A stretch of 42,548 nt of DNA from positions 1-42,548 of the forward strand of contig CACPHV010000011.1 in assembly GCA_902633985.1 (NCBI GenBank), given 5' to 3'. A model generated the notes under the pieces. The model was not told where the DNA came from, made no database searches, and saw nothing but the letters and a program-made list of their open reading frames with translations. This DNA comes from an uncultured Pelagibacteraceae bacterium (lineage in GTDB: Bacteria > Pseudomonadota > Alphaproteobacteria > Pelagibacterales > Pelagibacteraceae). The position numbers were made by a program, and so were the translations under genes. Shown piece after piece: positions 1 through 7,792 of this stretch (positions within the stretch are counted from its first letter, which is position 1; the number at the start of each line of letters is the position of its first letter).

Positions 1-5
1 AAAAA

Positions 6-1028
6 ATGCCTAAGCTTAACGCATTAGTTGCTGGATCAACTGGATATATTGGTGTTCAATTAATTAAATTATTAGTTAAACACAAATATATTAATATTAA
101 ATACCTTTGTGGAAACTCTTCTGTGGGTAAACACGTCAAATTTTACGATAAATCCTTATCTAAATATCAATTACCAAAAATTTTAAAATTTAATAAAAAA
201 TTATTAAAAGACGTTCATATTATTTTTACAGCACTTCCAAATGGGGAAGCACAGGATATATCTAAACATTTAAGCAAAAATCATACTCTAATAGATCTTG
301 CTGCAGATTTTAGATTAGAAAAAGCTTCTGATTATTTAAAGTGGTATAAACAAAAACATAGAGCAACTAATCTAATAAAAAAAAGTATTTATTTACTTCC
401 TGAAATTAATAGAAAAGAGATTAAAAAATATAATATTATTTCATGTCCAGGATGTTATCCAACATCAATATTGCTTCCTCTATATCCTTTATTTAAGAAA
501 AATTTAATTAAATTTAATAATATTATAATTGATTCAAAATCTGGATATTCAGGTGCTGGTAGAGGAGTTCACGAAAAATATAAAGATAAAAATTTATACG
601 ATTCTTTAAGCGCATATGGAGTTGGTTTTCATCGTCACAATTCTGAAATAGATCAAATGTTAAGAAAATTTACTAAAAAAAAATTTCAATTTAGTTTTAC
701 TCCTCACCTATCACCAATGTTTAGAGGCATTCTGAGTACTATGTATGTTGATTTAGAAAATAATATTTCACAAACAAAAGTATTAAAAACATTAATTAGT
801 TTTTATAAAAATGAAAGTTTTGTAAAAATATTAAAGCCTGACTCTTTGTTAAGCACCAATGAAGTAATAAATACTAATAACTGTTATATTTCTGTGTGCA
901 AATCTAAATATAGTAATAAAATAATCATTCTATCTGCTATTGATAATTTGATTAAGGGTGGAGCAGGTCAAGCTGTACAAAATTTAAATAATAAATTTAA
1001 TTTTCCTGAAAAGACTGGATTAAAATGA
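6..1028 (+). CDS. argC: N-acetyl-gamma-glutamyl-phosphate reductase
   Basis: Catalyses the NADPH-dependent reduction of N-acetyl-glutamyl phosphate to the semialdehyde in cytoplasmic arginine biosynthesis. The 340-residue protein has the N-terminal Rossmann motif GSTGYIG (residues 10-16), the catalytic cysteine in CPGCYPT (Cys150), the SGYSGAGRG segment near 179-187 and the HRHNSEI histidines (209-215). Length and motif order fit the long-form ArgC family. The start ATG lies five bases from the window edge, so its leader is not visible. Its TGA stop overlaps the next ATG as ATGA, so it is probably translationally coupled to the small lipoprotein downstream. Confidence 0.96.
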   Translation: MPKLNALVAGSTGYIGVQLIKLLVKHKYINIKYLCGNSSVGKHVKFYDKSLSKYQLPKILKFNKKLLKDVHIIFTALPNGEAQDISKHLSKNHTLIDLAADFRLEKASDYLKWYKQKHRATNLIKKSIYLLPEINRKEIKKYNIISCPGCYPTSILLPLYPLFKKNLIKFNNIIIDSKSGYSGAGRGVHEKYKDKNLYDSLSAYGVGFHRHNSEIDQMLRKFTKKKFQFSFTPHLSPMFRGILSTMYVDLENNISQTKVLKTLISFYKNESFVKILKPDSLLSTNEVINTNNCYISVCKSKYSNKIIILSAIDNLIKGGAGQAVQNLNNKFNFPEKTGLK

Positions 1029-1252
1029 GAAAATTTATAATAATTTTTTTTTCATTAATATTAGCTAATTGTTCTTTAAACAAAGATTCTCAATATTGGT
1101 CAGAAAATTCTATTGAAAATAAAAATAATCAAAAAAAATTAAATCAAATATTAAAAAAGGCAGACGATATAACGTCAATGACATTAGAGGAATATGAAAT
1201 TTATATAGATGACTATACAAAAAAAAGTAAATATCCAGATATAAGTAAATGA
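1025..1252 (+). CDS. Small predicted lipoprotein, unknown function
   Basis: A 75-residue protein with a classic lipoprotein signal: a short basic start (MRKF), a hydrophobic stretch and a lipobox ending in LANC (Cys16). The mature part is a short, charged, Asn/Lys-rich segment with no fold I recognise. It overlaps argC upstream (ATGA) and hom downstream (ATGA), so it is embedded between two amino-acid biosynthesis genes and very likely translated from the same message. The double overlap argues that it is a real gene. Its function is unknown; membrane anchoring is inferred from the lipobox only. Confidence 0.8.
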   Translation: MRKFIIIFFSLILANCSLNKDSQYWSENSIENKNNQKKLNQILKKADDITSMTLEEYEIYIDDYTKKSKYPDISK

Positions 1253-2541
1253 GTAAATTAATAAATATTGCAATAGTAGGACTTGGTCAGGTTGGCAATT
1301 ATTTGCTAAACGAACTAAATACAAAAAAGAGAGACATTGAGCTTAAAACAGGTAAGAGAATAAATGTAGTTGCTGTATCTGCAAGAAGTATTAATAAAAA
1401 ACGAAAATTTAAAGTTAATAAAAAAATATTTTACAAAAATCCATTAGAAATTTTTAAAAAAAATAACATTGATATATTGTTTGAAGCTATAGGTTTATCA
1501 GATGGAATTTCTAAAAAAGTTGTAGAAACTGCTTTAAAAAGTAAAATCCATGTTATAACACCTAATAAAGCTTTAATATCAAAACACGGTAATGAGTTAG
1601 CAAAACTTGCAGAAAAAAATAAAGTTAATTTGGAATTTGAAGCATCAGTTGCTGGTGGTATTCCAATATTAAGATCTATTAAAGAAGGATTGGCAACAAA
1701 TAAAATATCAAAAGTTTATGGAATTTTGAACGGTACTTCAAATTACATATTATCTGAAATGGAAAATTCATATGAAAATTTTGCAGATGTTTTAAAAAAA
1801 GCACAGATGCTTGGTTATGCCGAACCTGGTAATCCAAAATTAGACTTAAATGGTTTTGATGCATTTGCCAAAGTAAGAATTTTGTCTGCTTTAGCCTTTA
1901 ATAGTAAAATTTCTAAACATAATTGTTTAATGGAAGGAATAGAAAAAATTGAATTAAAAGATATTAAAATTGCAAATCAATTAGATTTAAGAATAAAACT
2001 ACTGGGAATTTCAGAGTTAAAGAATAATCATCTTTTTGAAACCGTCCATCCATGTTTGGTTAGTAAAAAATCTTATATTGGTAATGTGAACGGTGTAATG
2101 AATGCAGTTATTCTTCAAGGTAAACCAGTTGGAGAAAGCGTTTTACAAGGGGAAGGAGCTGGACCAGGTCCTACTTCTTCATCATTACTTTCTGATTTAT
2201 TATCAATTTTGCGTGGAAATATAAAAAAACCTTTTGGTGTTAGTGTTTCTAACCTTAAATCTTTAAAACCATATAATGTAAATAATTATGTAAATTCATT
2301 ATATTTGAGATTTGAGGTAAAAGATAAACCTGGTGTATTATCTGAAATAACTAATCGTTTAGCTAAATATAAAATTTCAGTTAAAAGGCTAATACAGACG
2401 CCTGATAAAAAAAATAATAAAGCAACAATTGTTATTATTACGCATAAAACAACTGATATTAATATTCATAATTGTTTGTCTATTTTCAAAAAAAATAAAT
2501 ATATTTTAAAAACACCAACACTAATTAGATTGCTTGGTTAA
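1249..2541 (+). CDS. hom: Homoserine dehydrogenase
   Basis: Reduces aspartate semialdehyde to homoserine, the branch point to threonine and methionine. The 430-residue protein has the NAD(P)-binding GLGQVGNYL near residues 11-19, the TPNKA motif, the FEASVAGGIPIL segment, the substrate-domain motif GYAEPGNPKLDLNGFDAFAK with its Asp/Lys pair, and a C-terminal ACT domain (about 345-425, starting LRFEVKDKPGVLSEI). It is a monofunctional enzyme with no aspartokinase fusion, as is usual in alphaproteobacteria. The ACT domain suggests allosteric feedback by an amino acid, likely threonine by family analogy. The stop overlaps the next gene by one base (TAATG). Confidence 0.96.
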   Translation: MSKLINIAIVGLGQVGNYLLNELNTKKRDIELKTGKRINVVAVSARSINKKRKFKVNKKIFYKNPLEIFKKNNIDILFEAIGLSDGISKKVVETALKSKIHVITPNKALISKHGNELAKLAEKNKVNLEFEASVAGGIPILRSIKEGLATNKISKVYGILNGTSNYILSEMENSYENFADVLKKAQMLGYAEPGNPKLDLNGFDAFAKVRILSALAFNSKISKHNCLMEGIEKIELKDIKIANQLDLRIKLLGISELKNNHLFETVHPCLVSKKSYIGNVNGVMNAVILQGKPVGESVLQGEGAGPGPTSSSLLSDLLSILRGNIKKPFGVSVSNLKSLKPYNVNNYVNSLYLRFEVKDKPGVLSEITNRLAKYKISVKRLIQTPDKKNNKATIVIITHKTTDINIHNCLSIFKKNKYILKTPTLIRLLG

Positions 2542-3440
2542 TGGAAATATATTTAAAGCTTTTTGAAGTTTTATTTCCAGTATTCCTAATAGTAGGACTT
2601 GGATATCATTTGGGTAAAAAAAATCCAGATTTTGATACATCATTTATAACAACATATGCTGGTAATTTTGGAACTCCAGCCCTCGTTATATTTGCTATTA
2701 CAGCAGGCGGGGTTACTTTTGAGCTATTTAGTGAATATTTTGGTTACGCAATTATCTTATTAACATTATTTGGTATTGTAGGTTTAATTTTTCTTGTACT
2801 TATGAAGAAAGATTATATTCGAGAGTTACCAACTTTTATTTTACCAAACACGGGAAATATGGGTATTCCAATTTGTTTATTCGCCTATGGTGAACTAGGA
2901 ATGGGAATAGCGGCTGCAATATCTTCTTTAATTGTTTTGCTACATTTTACTTTAAATATTTTTTTAGCAAAAAGAGCTTTTGATTTTAAAACAATATTAA
3001 AAAGTCCATCATTTTATGCAATTTTAATAACAGTACTTTTTTTGTATTTTGAGATTCCATTTCCACAATTTGTATTAAATACAGTAATGCTTTTAGCTTA
3101 CGGAATGATTGTAATGATCCTTATGTCGTTAGGCGTGGCTCTTACACAAATGAAAGTATTTTCTTTTAAAGATGCCTTAATAACTTCTTTTGGCAGAGTA
3201 ATCTTAGGTCCTATTATAGGATTTGCTGTAATTAAATTTTTTAATTTATCTGGTATACCAGCTGGTGTTCTGTTAATTCAGTCTTGTATGCCTAGTGCAA
3301 TCTTGTGTTATTTGATTGCTCACATGTATTCTCCAAAAGAAATTGTAGACAATATATCTAGCACAATAGTAGTATCTACAATCATATCCTTATTCACTAT
3401 TCCAATTACTTTATTCTTTGCTTTAAAATACTTCTATTAA
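2541..3440 (+). CDS. AEC-family (auxin efflux carrier-type) transporter
   Basis: A 299-residue, almost wholly hydrophobic protein with about ten predicted membrane segments. The layout fits the AEC family: a conserved N-terminal half with NFGTPALVIF and an unwound NTGNMGIPICLFAYG segment near residues 103-117, and a C-terminal half with the QSCMPSAILCYLIA motif. AEC carriers in bacteria export or import small carboxylates such as malate or malonate; the substrate here cannot be read from sequence. Its start overlaps the hom stop by one base, so it is probably the last translationally coupled member of the argC-hom unit. Confidence 0.85.
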   Translation: MEIYLKLFEVLFPVFLIVGLGYHLGKKNPDFDTSFITTYAGNFGTPALVIFAITAGGVTFELFSEYFGYAIILLTLFGIVGLIFLVLMKKDYIRELPTFILPNTGNMGIPICLFAYGELGMGIAAAISSLIVLLHFTLNIFLAKRAFDFKTILKSPSFYAILITVLFLYFEIPFPQFVLNTVMLLAYGMIVMILMSLGVALTQMKVFSFKDALITSFGRVILGPIIGFAVIKFFNLSGIPAGVLLIQSCMPSAILCYLIAHMYSPKEIVDNISSTIVVSTIISLFTIPITLFFALKYFY

Positions 3441-3447
3441 GATATAT

Positions 3448-3463
3448 CCTTCTTTTATGAAGG
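3448..3463 (+). promoter_or_regulatory. Hairpin over the DMT permease start codon
   Basis: CCTTC-TTTTAT-GAAGG forms a perfect 5-bp stem with a 6-base loop. The start ATG at 3457-3459 lies across the loop/stem junction, and no Shine-Dalgarno-like sequence is visible. It could mask the start codon, but such a short stem also arises by chance. Confidence 0.25.
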
Positions 3464-4308
3464 CCATAATTTTAAATGCATCAGCTTGGATGATTGTTCC
3501 TGTAATGGATGCTTTTGCTAAATATTTAAGCTCATCTATGGACGTTTTGCAGATAACGTGGGCTAGATATTTTTTTACAGTGGTCTTTACGTTATCTTTA
3601 ATGCTTATCTTTTATAGACAATCATTTGTATGGACAAAAAAACCAGCGCTTCAATTAATTAGAGGATTAATTTTTGTTTTTTCTACTTATTTATTCTTTT
3701 ATGCAATATCGGAAATTTCACTTCCTAAAGCCTTAACTTTAGCTTTTGTGGCTCCAATTTGTGTTACAGCTTTATCTCCATTTTTTTTAAATGAGAAAGT
3801 AGGTATGAAGAGGTGGACTGCTGTATCATTAGGATTTATTGGAACTTTAATTGTAATCAGACCTGGTTTCATTGAGCTTAACTTAGCTACCATGGCTGCT
3901 TTAGGTAATGGAATTTGCTATGGGTTTTATCTTATTATCACGAGGAAGCTCAGTACTTCTGACAATCCTCTTTTAACCCTTTTACTATCGGGTTTAATAG
4001 GAACCATTATAATTAGCCTATTTATGCCCTCAGTTTGGGTTAATCCTACGTCAAATCAGTGGATTTTAATGGCTTTAATAGGCCTTATAGCCTCTGTGGC
4101 GCATCTTTTTCTCATATTATCACTCAAATATGCTGATGCTTCTAAATTAGCTCCTTTAGGCTATACAGAGATAATTACTAATATACTAATTAGTTATTAT
4201 TTCTTTCATGAATTGCCTGATAACTGGACTTATTTAGGTTTATTTATCATTGTTCTCAGTGGTCTATATATTTCTAGAAGAGAATATTTGCTTACTCGCT
4301 CTAAATAA
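3457..4308 (+). CDS. DMT/EamA-family permease
   Basis: A 283-residue protein with ten predicted membrane helices arranged as two EamA repeats, the usual layout of the drug/metabolite transporter superfamily. Recognisable pieces include the first repeat end near LALAFVAPICVTALSPFFLNE (about 93-113), the GTLIVIRPG turn (about 129-137) and the second-repeat end with EIITNILISYYFFHELPD. Substrates in this superfamily range from amino acids to nucleobases and cannot be assigned here. It follows the AEC permease by 16 bp and ends at the only long convergent gap of the window. Base composition looks slightly less AT-rich than the argC-hom genes. Confidence 0.88.
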   Translation: MKAIILNASAWMIVPVMDAFAKYLSSSMDVLQITWARYFFTVVFTLSLMLIFYRQSFVWTKKPALQLIRGLIFVFSTYLFFYAISEISLPKALTLAFVAPICVTALSPFFLNEKVGMKRWTAVSLGFIGTLIVIRPGFIELNLATMAALGNGICYGFYLIITRKLSTSDNPLLTLLLSGLIGTIIISLFMPSVWVNPTSNQWILMALIGLIASVAHLFLILSLKYADASKLAPLGYTEIITNILISYYFFHELPDNWTYLGLFIIVLSGLYISRREYLLTRSK

Positions 4309-4324
4309 TAGTAAATAAATAGTT

Positions 4325-4364
4325 ACTAATATATAATTTATTACATTAATATATAATATTAAAC
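4325..4364. repeat. Imperfect 20-bp tandem duplication
   Basis: TAATATATAAT occurs at 4327-4337 and again at 4347-4357, exactly 20 bp apart, inside two 20-bp units that agree at most positions. In DNA this AT-rich a chance match is possible. No function is assigned. Confidence 0.4.
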
Positions 4365-4698
4365 TATTGTAATTATTATGTTTTTATTGATATATATAAA
4401 GTTAGATTAATATAAATTAATTAATAAACAACTATTATTTAAAATAGATAAAGGCAAAAATTGCAATCTTAATAAAGAAAATAAACCACAATACTTAAAA
4501 GTGTTTAATTACAATGGTTTTATTAGCTAATTAAAAACAAAATTCAAAATTTTTATTATAATAAGTGGATAGGGGAACAAAAATTTTTAAAAATTAAGTG
4601 AAATTTGACACTAAATTTAGCCCTGGTATCATTGAAAAGTAGAGCAATGCAGTTATAGAATATATGCTTTAATCGGCCATAGAGGTGCTTTATTTTGT

Positions 4699-4714
4699 TA
4701 TATATCGATATATA
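4699..4714. repeat. Perfect 16-bp palindrome TATATATCGATATATA
   Basis: The two 8-bp halves are exact reverse complements around a central CG. It lies in the gap about 700 bp upstream of the integrase gene. It may be a protein-binding or recombination site, but no partner site was found. Confidence 0.5.
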
Positions 4715-4821
4715 GTGCAACTGAAGGGTGAATATTACTAATCATGTAAAAATAATCTTATATATTGAAAAAACGTTGATTTTACTAGTGTTTTTGACTA
4801 TAAAATATGCCAAAAAAGCCA

Positions 4822-5091
4822 CTAAATATCAACTTTTTCAGATCTCAATAAACGCAACTTTGTTTTAATTCCACCCCTACCTGAGTATCCACCAAGGCCT
4901 CCATCGGACCGAATTACTCTATGACAGGGTATTTTGGGGGCATAAGGGTTTTTTCCACATGCATTAGCTACAGCACGAGCTGATTTAGGGCTTTTTATAG
5001 CTATTGCTATCTGTTTATAGGTTTTAACAGTGCCTTTTGGTATAGTTTTAAGGTAATTCCAGACTTTTAATTGAAATTTTGTACCTTTCAT
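4822..5091 (-). CDS. Minimal MGMT/Ogt-type O6-alkylguanine-DNA alkyltransferase
   Basis: Probably a suicide repair protein that transfers alkyl groups from O6-alkylguanine in DNA to its own cysteine. The 89-residue protein is only the conserved C-terminal DNA-binding/active-site domain: the helix-turn-helix around TYKQIA (24-29) and ARAVANACGKNP (38-49), and the active site PCHRV with Cys56. The cysteine is present, so this is not an alkyltransferase-like (ATL) protein, which has Trp there. The N-terminal domain of full-length Ogt/Ada-C is missing. The start at 5091 is chosen because its ATG overlaps the upstream stop as TGATG and because a longer in-frame start adds only non-family residues. 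Confidence 0.85.
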   Translation of the reverse strand: MKGTKFQLKVWNYLKTIPKGTVKTYKQIAIAIKSPKSARAVANACGKNPYAPKIPCHRVIRSDGGLGGYSGRGGIKTKLRLLRSEKVDI

Positions 5092-5261
5092 CAATAAAAA
5101 TTTAAAATAATGAAGCAAACTATAAAGAAAGCAGTTAAAATTGAAAGATAAATAGTTTCCAGTGTTTTTCCAGATTTTCTATAATTAATAAAGCTCAATA
5201 TTGCAAAACCAATAGATGTTATTAAGAAATATATCGGTTCAATAACTCCGTCTATGCCCAT
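5091..5261 (-). CDS. 56-residue two-helix membrane protein, unknown function
   Basis: A short frame starting MGIDGVIEPIYFL and ending CFIILNFY. It holds two hydrophobic segments (about 9-25 and 37-55) separated by a short basic/polar loop (NYRKSGKTLET), as in a hairpin membrane protein with the loop in the cytoplasm. Its TGA stop overlaps the alkyltransferase ATG in TGATG, a typical coupling arrangement, which is the main evidence that it is translated. I do not recognise a family. The pair may form a two-gene unit divergent from the integrase. Confidence 0.55.
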   Translation of the reverse strand: MGIDGVIEPIYFLITSIGFAILSFINYRKSGKTLETIYLSILTAFFIVCFIILNFY

Positions 5262-5270
5262 TTTGAAATA

Positions 5271-5279
5271 TTATTTCAT
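5271..5279 (-). other. Minimal start-stop frame ATG-AAA-TAA with Shine-Dalgarno
   Basis: GAGGA (complement of 5288-5292) lies eight bases before an ATG that is followed by one codon and a TAA. The frame ends nine bases before the ATG of the 56-residue protein, and GAAAT-AAT-ATTTC in between can fold as a small hairpin. It may be a reinitiation leader, or the remains of an earlier start. Confidence 0.25.
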
Positions 5280-5334
5280 ACTTGTTTTCCTCACAATGTC
5301 ATTAATTGTCCTTTTAATTAATAAATTATTTTAT

Positions 5335-5363
5335 TTGACATTATAAAACTTTTGATATATTAG
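5335..5363 (+). promoter_or_regulatory. Candidate promoter of the tyrosine recombinase
   Basis: TTGACA at 5335-5340 is a consensus -35. TATATTAG at 5356-5363 gives a -10 at a 15-bp (TATATT) or 17-bp (TATTAG) spacing. The start codon follows 34 bp later, and GATAA at 5369-5373 with TTATC at 5379-5383 makes a possible small operator in the leader. Confidence 0.45.
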
Positions 5364-5396
5364 TAACGATAATTAATTGTTATCAATAGTAATTAT

Positions 5397-6350
5397 ATGA
5401 ATAAACTGACAACAGACCTAAAATTGCTTCATGAGGCAACTTTAAATAACCTCAAAAGCTCTAAAGCAAATAACACTTTAAGAGCATATAAATCAGACTT
5501 TAAACATTTTGGAGCTTTTTGTGCTAAGCATGGTTTAAATTCGTTACCATCAGAGCCTAAAATCGTTTCTTTATACCTTACCCATCTTTCTAAAAATTCA
5601 AAAATTAGCACTTTAAGAAGAAGATTAGTTTCTATTAGTATAGTTCATAAACTAAAAGGGCATTATTTAGATACAAAACATCCAATCATTGTTGAAAACT
5701 TAATGGGAATAAGAAGAGTAAAAGGAAGTATTCAAAAAGGAAAAAAACCTATATTAATCAATCATTTAAAATCTATAATTAATGTAATAAATGAACAAAA
5801 AATTGAGGATATTAAGAAGTTTAGAGACAAATCAATAATATTAGTTGGATTTGGAGGTGGATTTAGACGAACTGAGTTAATTTCAATCGATCATGAAGAT
5901 TTAGAATTTGTACCTGAGGGGCTCAAAATCACTATTAAAAGATCAAAAACTGATCAATTCGGTGAAGGGATGATTAAAGGTCTACCCTACTTCACTAATG
6001 AAACTTATTGTCCAATTGTTAATCTTAAAAAATGGCTAGAAATTTCTAAAATTAAATCTGGGCCAATTTTTAGAAGATTTTCTAAAGGTTTATCTCTAAC
6101 AGAGAAAAGATTAACCGACCAATCAGTAGTTTTATTAATGAAAGAATATTTAAATTTGGCAGGTATTGAGAATAAAAATTTTGCAGGTCATAGTTTAAGA
6201 TCTGGTTTTGCAACTGTTGCTGCGGAATCTGGCGCTGATGAACGTAGTATTATGGCGATGACTGGTCACAAAACAACTCAAATGGTTAGAAGATATATTA
6301 GGGAAGCAAATATATTCAAAAATAATGCACTTAATAAAATAAAAATTTAA
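5397..6350 (+). CDS. Tyrosine recombinase/phage-type integrase
   Basis: A 317-residue site-specific recombinase. The N-terminal SAM-like core-binding domain spans about residues 5-105 and the catalytic domain 115-310. The full catalytic set is visible: Arg157 (RRTEL), Lys184 (SKTDQ), His265 and Arg268 (GHSLRSG), His291 (TGHKT) and the nucleophile Tyr300 (RRYIREA). The protein is therefore likely active. It lies at the opposite end of the glycan cassette from tRNA-Glu and converges with the methyltransferase gene with one base between stops. It could be an island or prophage integrase or a Xer-like resolvase. Length fits XerC/D, but the extended tail after Tyr300 and the accessory context favour an integrase. 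Confidence 0.9.
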   Translation: MNKLTTDLKLLHEATLNNLKSSKANNTLRAYKSDFKHFGAFCAKHGLNSLPSEPKIVSLYLTHLSKNSKISTLRRRLVSISIVHKLKGHYLDTKHPIIVENLMGIRRVKGSIQKGKKPILINHLKSIINVINEQKIEDIKKFRDKSIILVGFGGGFRRTELISIDHEDLEFVPEGLKITIKRSKTDQFGEGMIKGLPYFTNETYCPIVNLKKWLEISKIKSGPIFRRFSKGLSLTEKRLTDQSVVLLMKEYLNLAGIENKNFAGHSLRSGFATVAAESGADERSIMAMTGHKTTQMVRRYIREANIFKNNALNKIKI

Positions 6351-6351
6351 A

Positions 6352-7131
6352 TTACTTTTTTAAAGTTATTAATAAATGTTCACCAAGATTTCTTTCTAAT
6401 GTGTTAAAGATTTTTTTATCCATATACTTAAAGTGATTCAGTTTAATATATTGATTTTTTTTATATTGTTTAATTTTATAAGGAAAAATAAATCTCTGTT
6501 GAACATCAACAATTTTAAATTTTTTAAATACCATTTTAATATCATTATGATCATAAAAATCTATAACTGGAACTCCTTTTTGAGCCTCGTATCTAATTAA
6601 ATTTTCTTTCATAAGAAAATATTTATAACTATTTTTTGCATATAACATTATTTTGCAAATGGTATTTTTATTCATAAGTTTATAAATAATTTTCAGACAT
6701 TTGGTCAAACTCGACGAATGGTGTAATACACCGAACGAATAAATAAGATGAAAATTATGCTTTGAAGTGAAATAATGATCAAGATTTTCAGCTTCGTCAT
6801 TTATTAAAGTTGAATTTGATGTAAATTTAAATAATTCAATTCTTTTTTTGGTTATATCAAAAGACCTATCAGATAGTTCAATTCCAAAGTAATTTGCACC
6901 AGATTTTAAGAATTCTATTGCATCCGTTCCAATACCAAATCCAATTTCGAGAACATTCTTATTTTTATAATTTTTAAAGTTTGCAAAATCTTTAATATGA
7001 GGCTCTACAAAATATCTTTTTTTTGAAATTTCATTAAAATAATCTTTAGAAAGAAATTTTTTTTTTGAATGTTTTATATTACAAGGTTGTTTATTCCAGT
7101 ATTTCATTGAAATTTTATTTAATCTATCCAT
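6352..7131 (-). CDS. Class I SAM-dependent methyltransferase
   Basis: A 259-residue protein. The N-terminal segment (KYWNKQPCNIKHSKKK, then RYFVEPHIKDFANF) is typical of a family of small-molecule or sugar methyltransferases found in polysaccharide clusters. The SAM-binding Rossmann motif VLEIGFGIGTD follows at about residues 55-65, the acidic residue of motif II in GIELSD, and LIYSFGVLHHSS is the motif IV region. The methyl acceptor is unknown; a sugar or lipid-linked glycan is inferred from context. It is the last gene of the glycan run, one base after the oxygenase stop, and its own stop abuts the integrase stop. Confidence 0.85.
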   Translation of the reverse strand: MDRLNKISMKYWNKQPCNIKHSKKKFLSKDYFNEISKKRYFVEPHIKDFANFKNYKNKNVLEIGFGIGTDAIEFLKSGANYFGIELSDRSFDITKKRIELFKFTSNSTLINDEAENLDHYFTSKHNFHLIYSFGVLHHSSSLTKCLKIIYKLMNKNTICKIMLYAKNSYKYFLMKENLIRYEAQKGVPVIDFYDHNDIKMVFKKFKIVDVQQRFIFPYKIKQYKKNQYIKLNHFKYMDKKIFNTLERNLGEHLLITLKK

Positions 7132-7132
7132 T

Positions 7133-7792
7133 TTACTTCCAATAAGTTTTATGTTTTTTTTTTAATAATGATAGGTTTTGATTAGTGTAATAGTAGAGAT
7201 TAAATGAAATTCTTTTTTTTTTTACGGTTGTAAATCCATGCGGAATATTTTTATTTGTCACAAATATAACTGCATTATTAAGCAATGGATCTATATATTT
7301 TTTTTTTCTTGTTTTGTAATCTCTATAATAAAATTTACCTCCATCATTTTTTTTAAAATTCATATTTAAATATAATAGTAGATTAATATAACGATATTTT
7401 TTTAATTTATTATTGTAATTAAAATCAATGTGTTCATTAAGTTTTGAATTTTTTGTTGAAACACTTATACCAGAATAAAAATTTCTTTTATCGCTGTATA
7501 ATTTATTTACATTAAAAATTTTCTTTAATATGTTAAGAAATCGTTTTGAATATAATTCTATATATAATTTTTTTAAAGCACCATTAAATTTTAAAAAATC
7601 ATTAAATTCATACTTAACAATTTTGTTGTTGTGCTTAAAAATTTTTGTAGGTTTTTTCAAGGATTTTTTAAGAGATTTATGAATAGTTTTGACCTTACTT
7701 TTTTTAATTAATCCATTAAAAGAAATTAATTTTTGTTTAGTGTTTTTTTTAAAAGATTGAATATTTTCCAATTTAGAATAATCAATATTCAT
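7133..7792 (-). CDS. 2-oxoglutarate/Fe(II)-dependent oxygenase (hydroxylase)
   Basis: A 219-residue protein that probably hydroxylates an unknown substrate with 2-oxoglutarate, O2 and Fe(II). From the ATG at 7792 the iron-binding HxD is His121/Asp123 (NEHIDFN), the distal histidine is His185 (IPHGF), and the 2-oxoglutarate-anchoring Arg is Arg194 (KKRISFNLYYY), in the order of the prolyl-4-hydroxylase-like fold. A TTG farther upstream is possible, but the ATG, which overlaps the dehydrogenase stop by 11 nt, is preferred. The N-terminal 100 residues are Lys-rich with no known motif. The position between a sugar dehydrogenase and a methyltransferase suggests it modifies a sugar, lipid or protein in the same pathway. 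Confidence 0.8.
   Translation of the reverse strand: MNIDYSKLENIQSFKKNTKQKLISFNGLIKKSKVKTIHKSLKKSLKKPTKIFKHNNKIVKYEFNDFLKFNGALKKLYIELYSKRFLNILKKIFNVNKLYSDKRNFYSGISVSTKNSKLNEHIDFNYNNKLKKYRYINLLLYLNMNFKKNDGGKFYYRDYKTRKKKYIDPLLNNAVIFVTNKNIPHGFTTVKKKRISFNLYYYTNQNLSLLKKKHKTYWK

Larger units (their letters stand above)
4309..4821. other. AT-rich intergenic gap without recognised gene
   Basis: This 513-bp stretch lies between the stops of two convergent genes. Neither strand has an open frame that looks like a protein; the best short frames break within about 30 codons. The first half is nearly pure A/T with an imperfect 20-bp tandem repeat. The second half (about 4565-4735) is less AT-rich, has short inverted repeats (CATTG at 4630-4634 with CAATG at 4645-4649) and a 16-bp palindrome. 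It could hold a decayed gene, a small RNA or one edge of the accessory region; nothing identifies which. Confidence 0.6.

Noticed and set aside
4570..4577. TAGGGGAA as an attachment-site copy of the tRNA-Glu 3' end
   Set aside because: Only eight bases match and flanking bases differ; this is within chance.
5356..5363. TATATTAG as a shared promoter motif (also at 15631-15640 minus strand and 26747-26754)
   Set aside because: The same 8-mer also occurs inside genes (for example 6294-6301 and 13030-13037). In DNA this AT-rich a handful of copies is expected, so it is used only as weak support for individual promoters.
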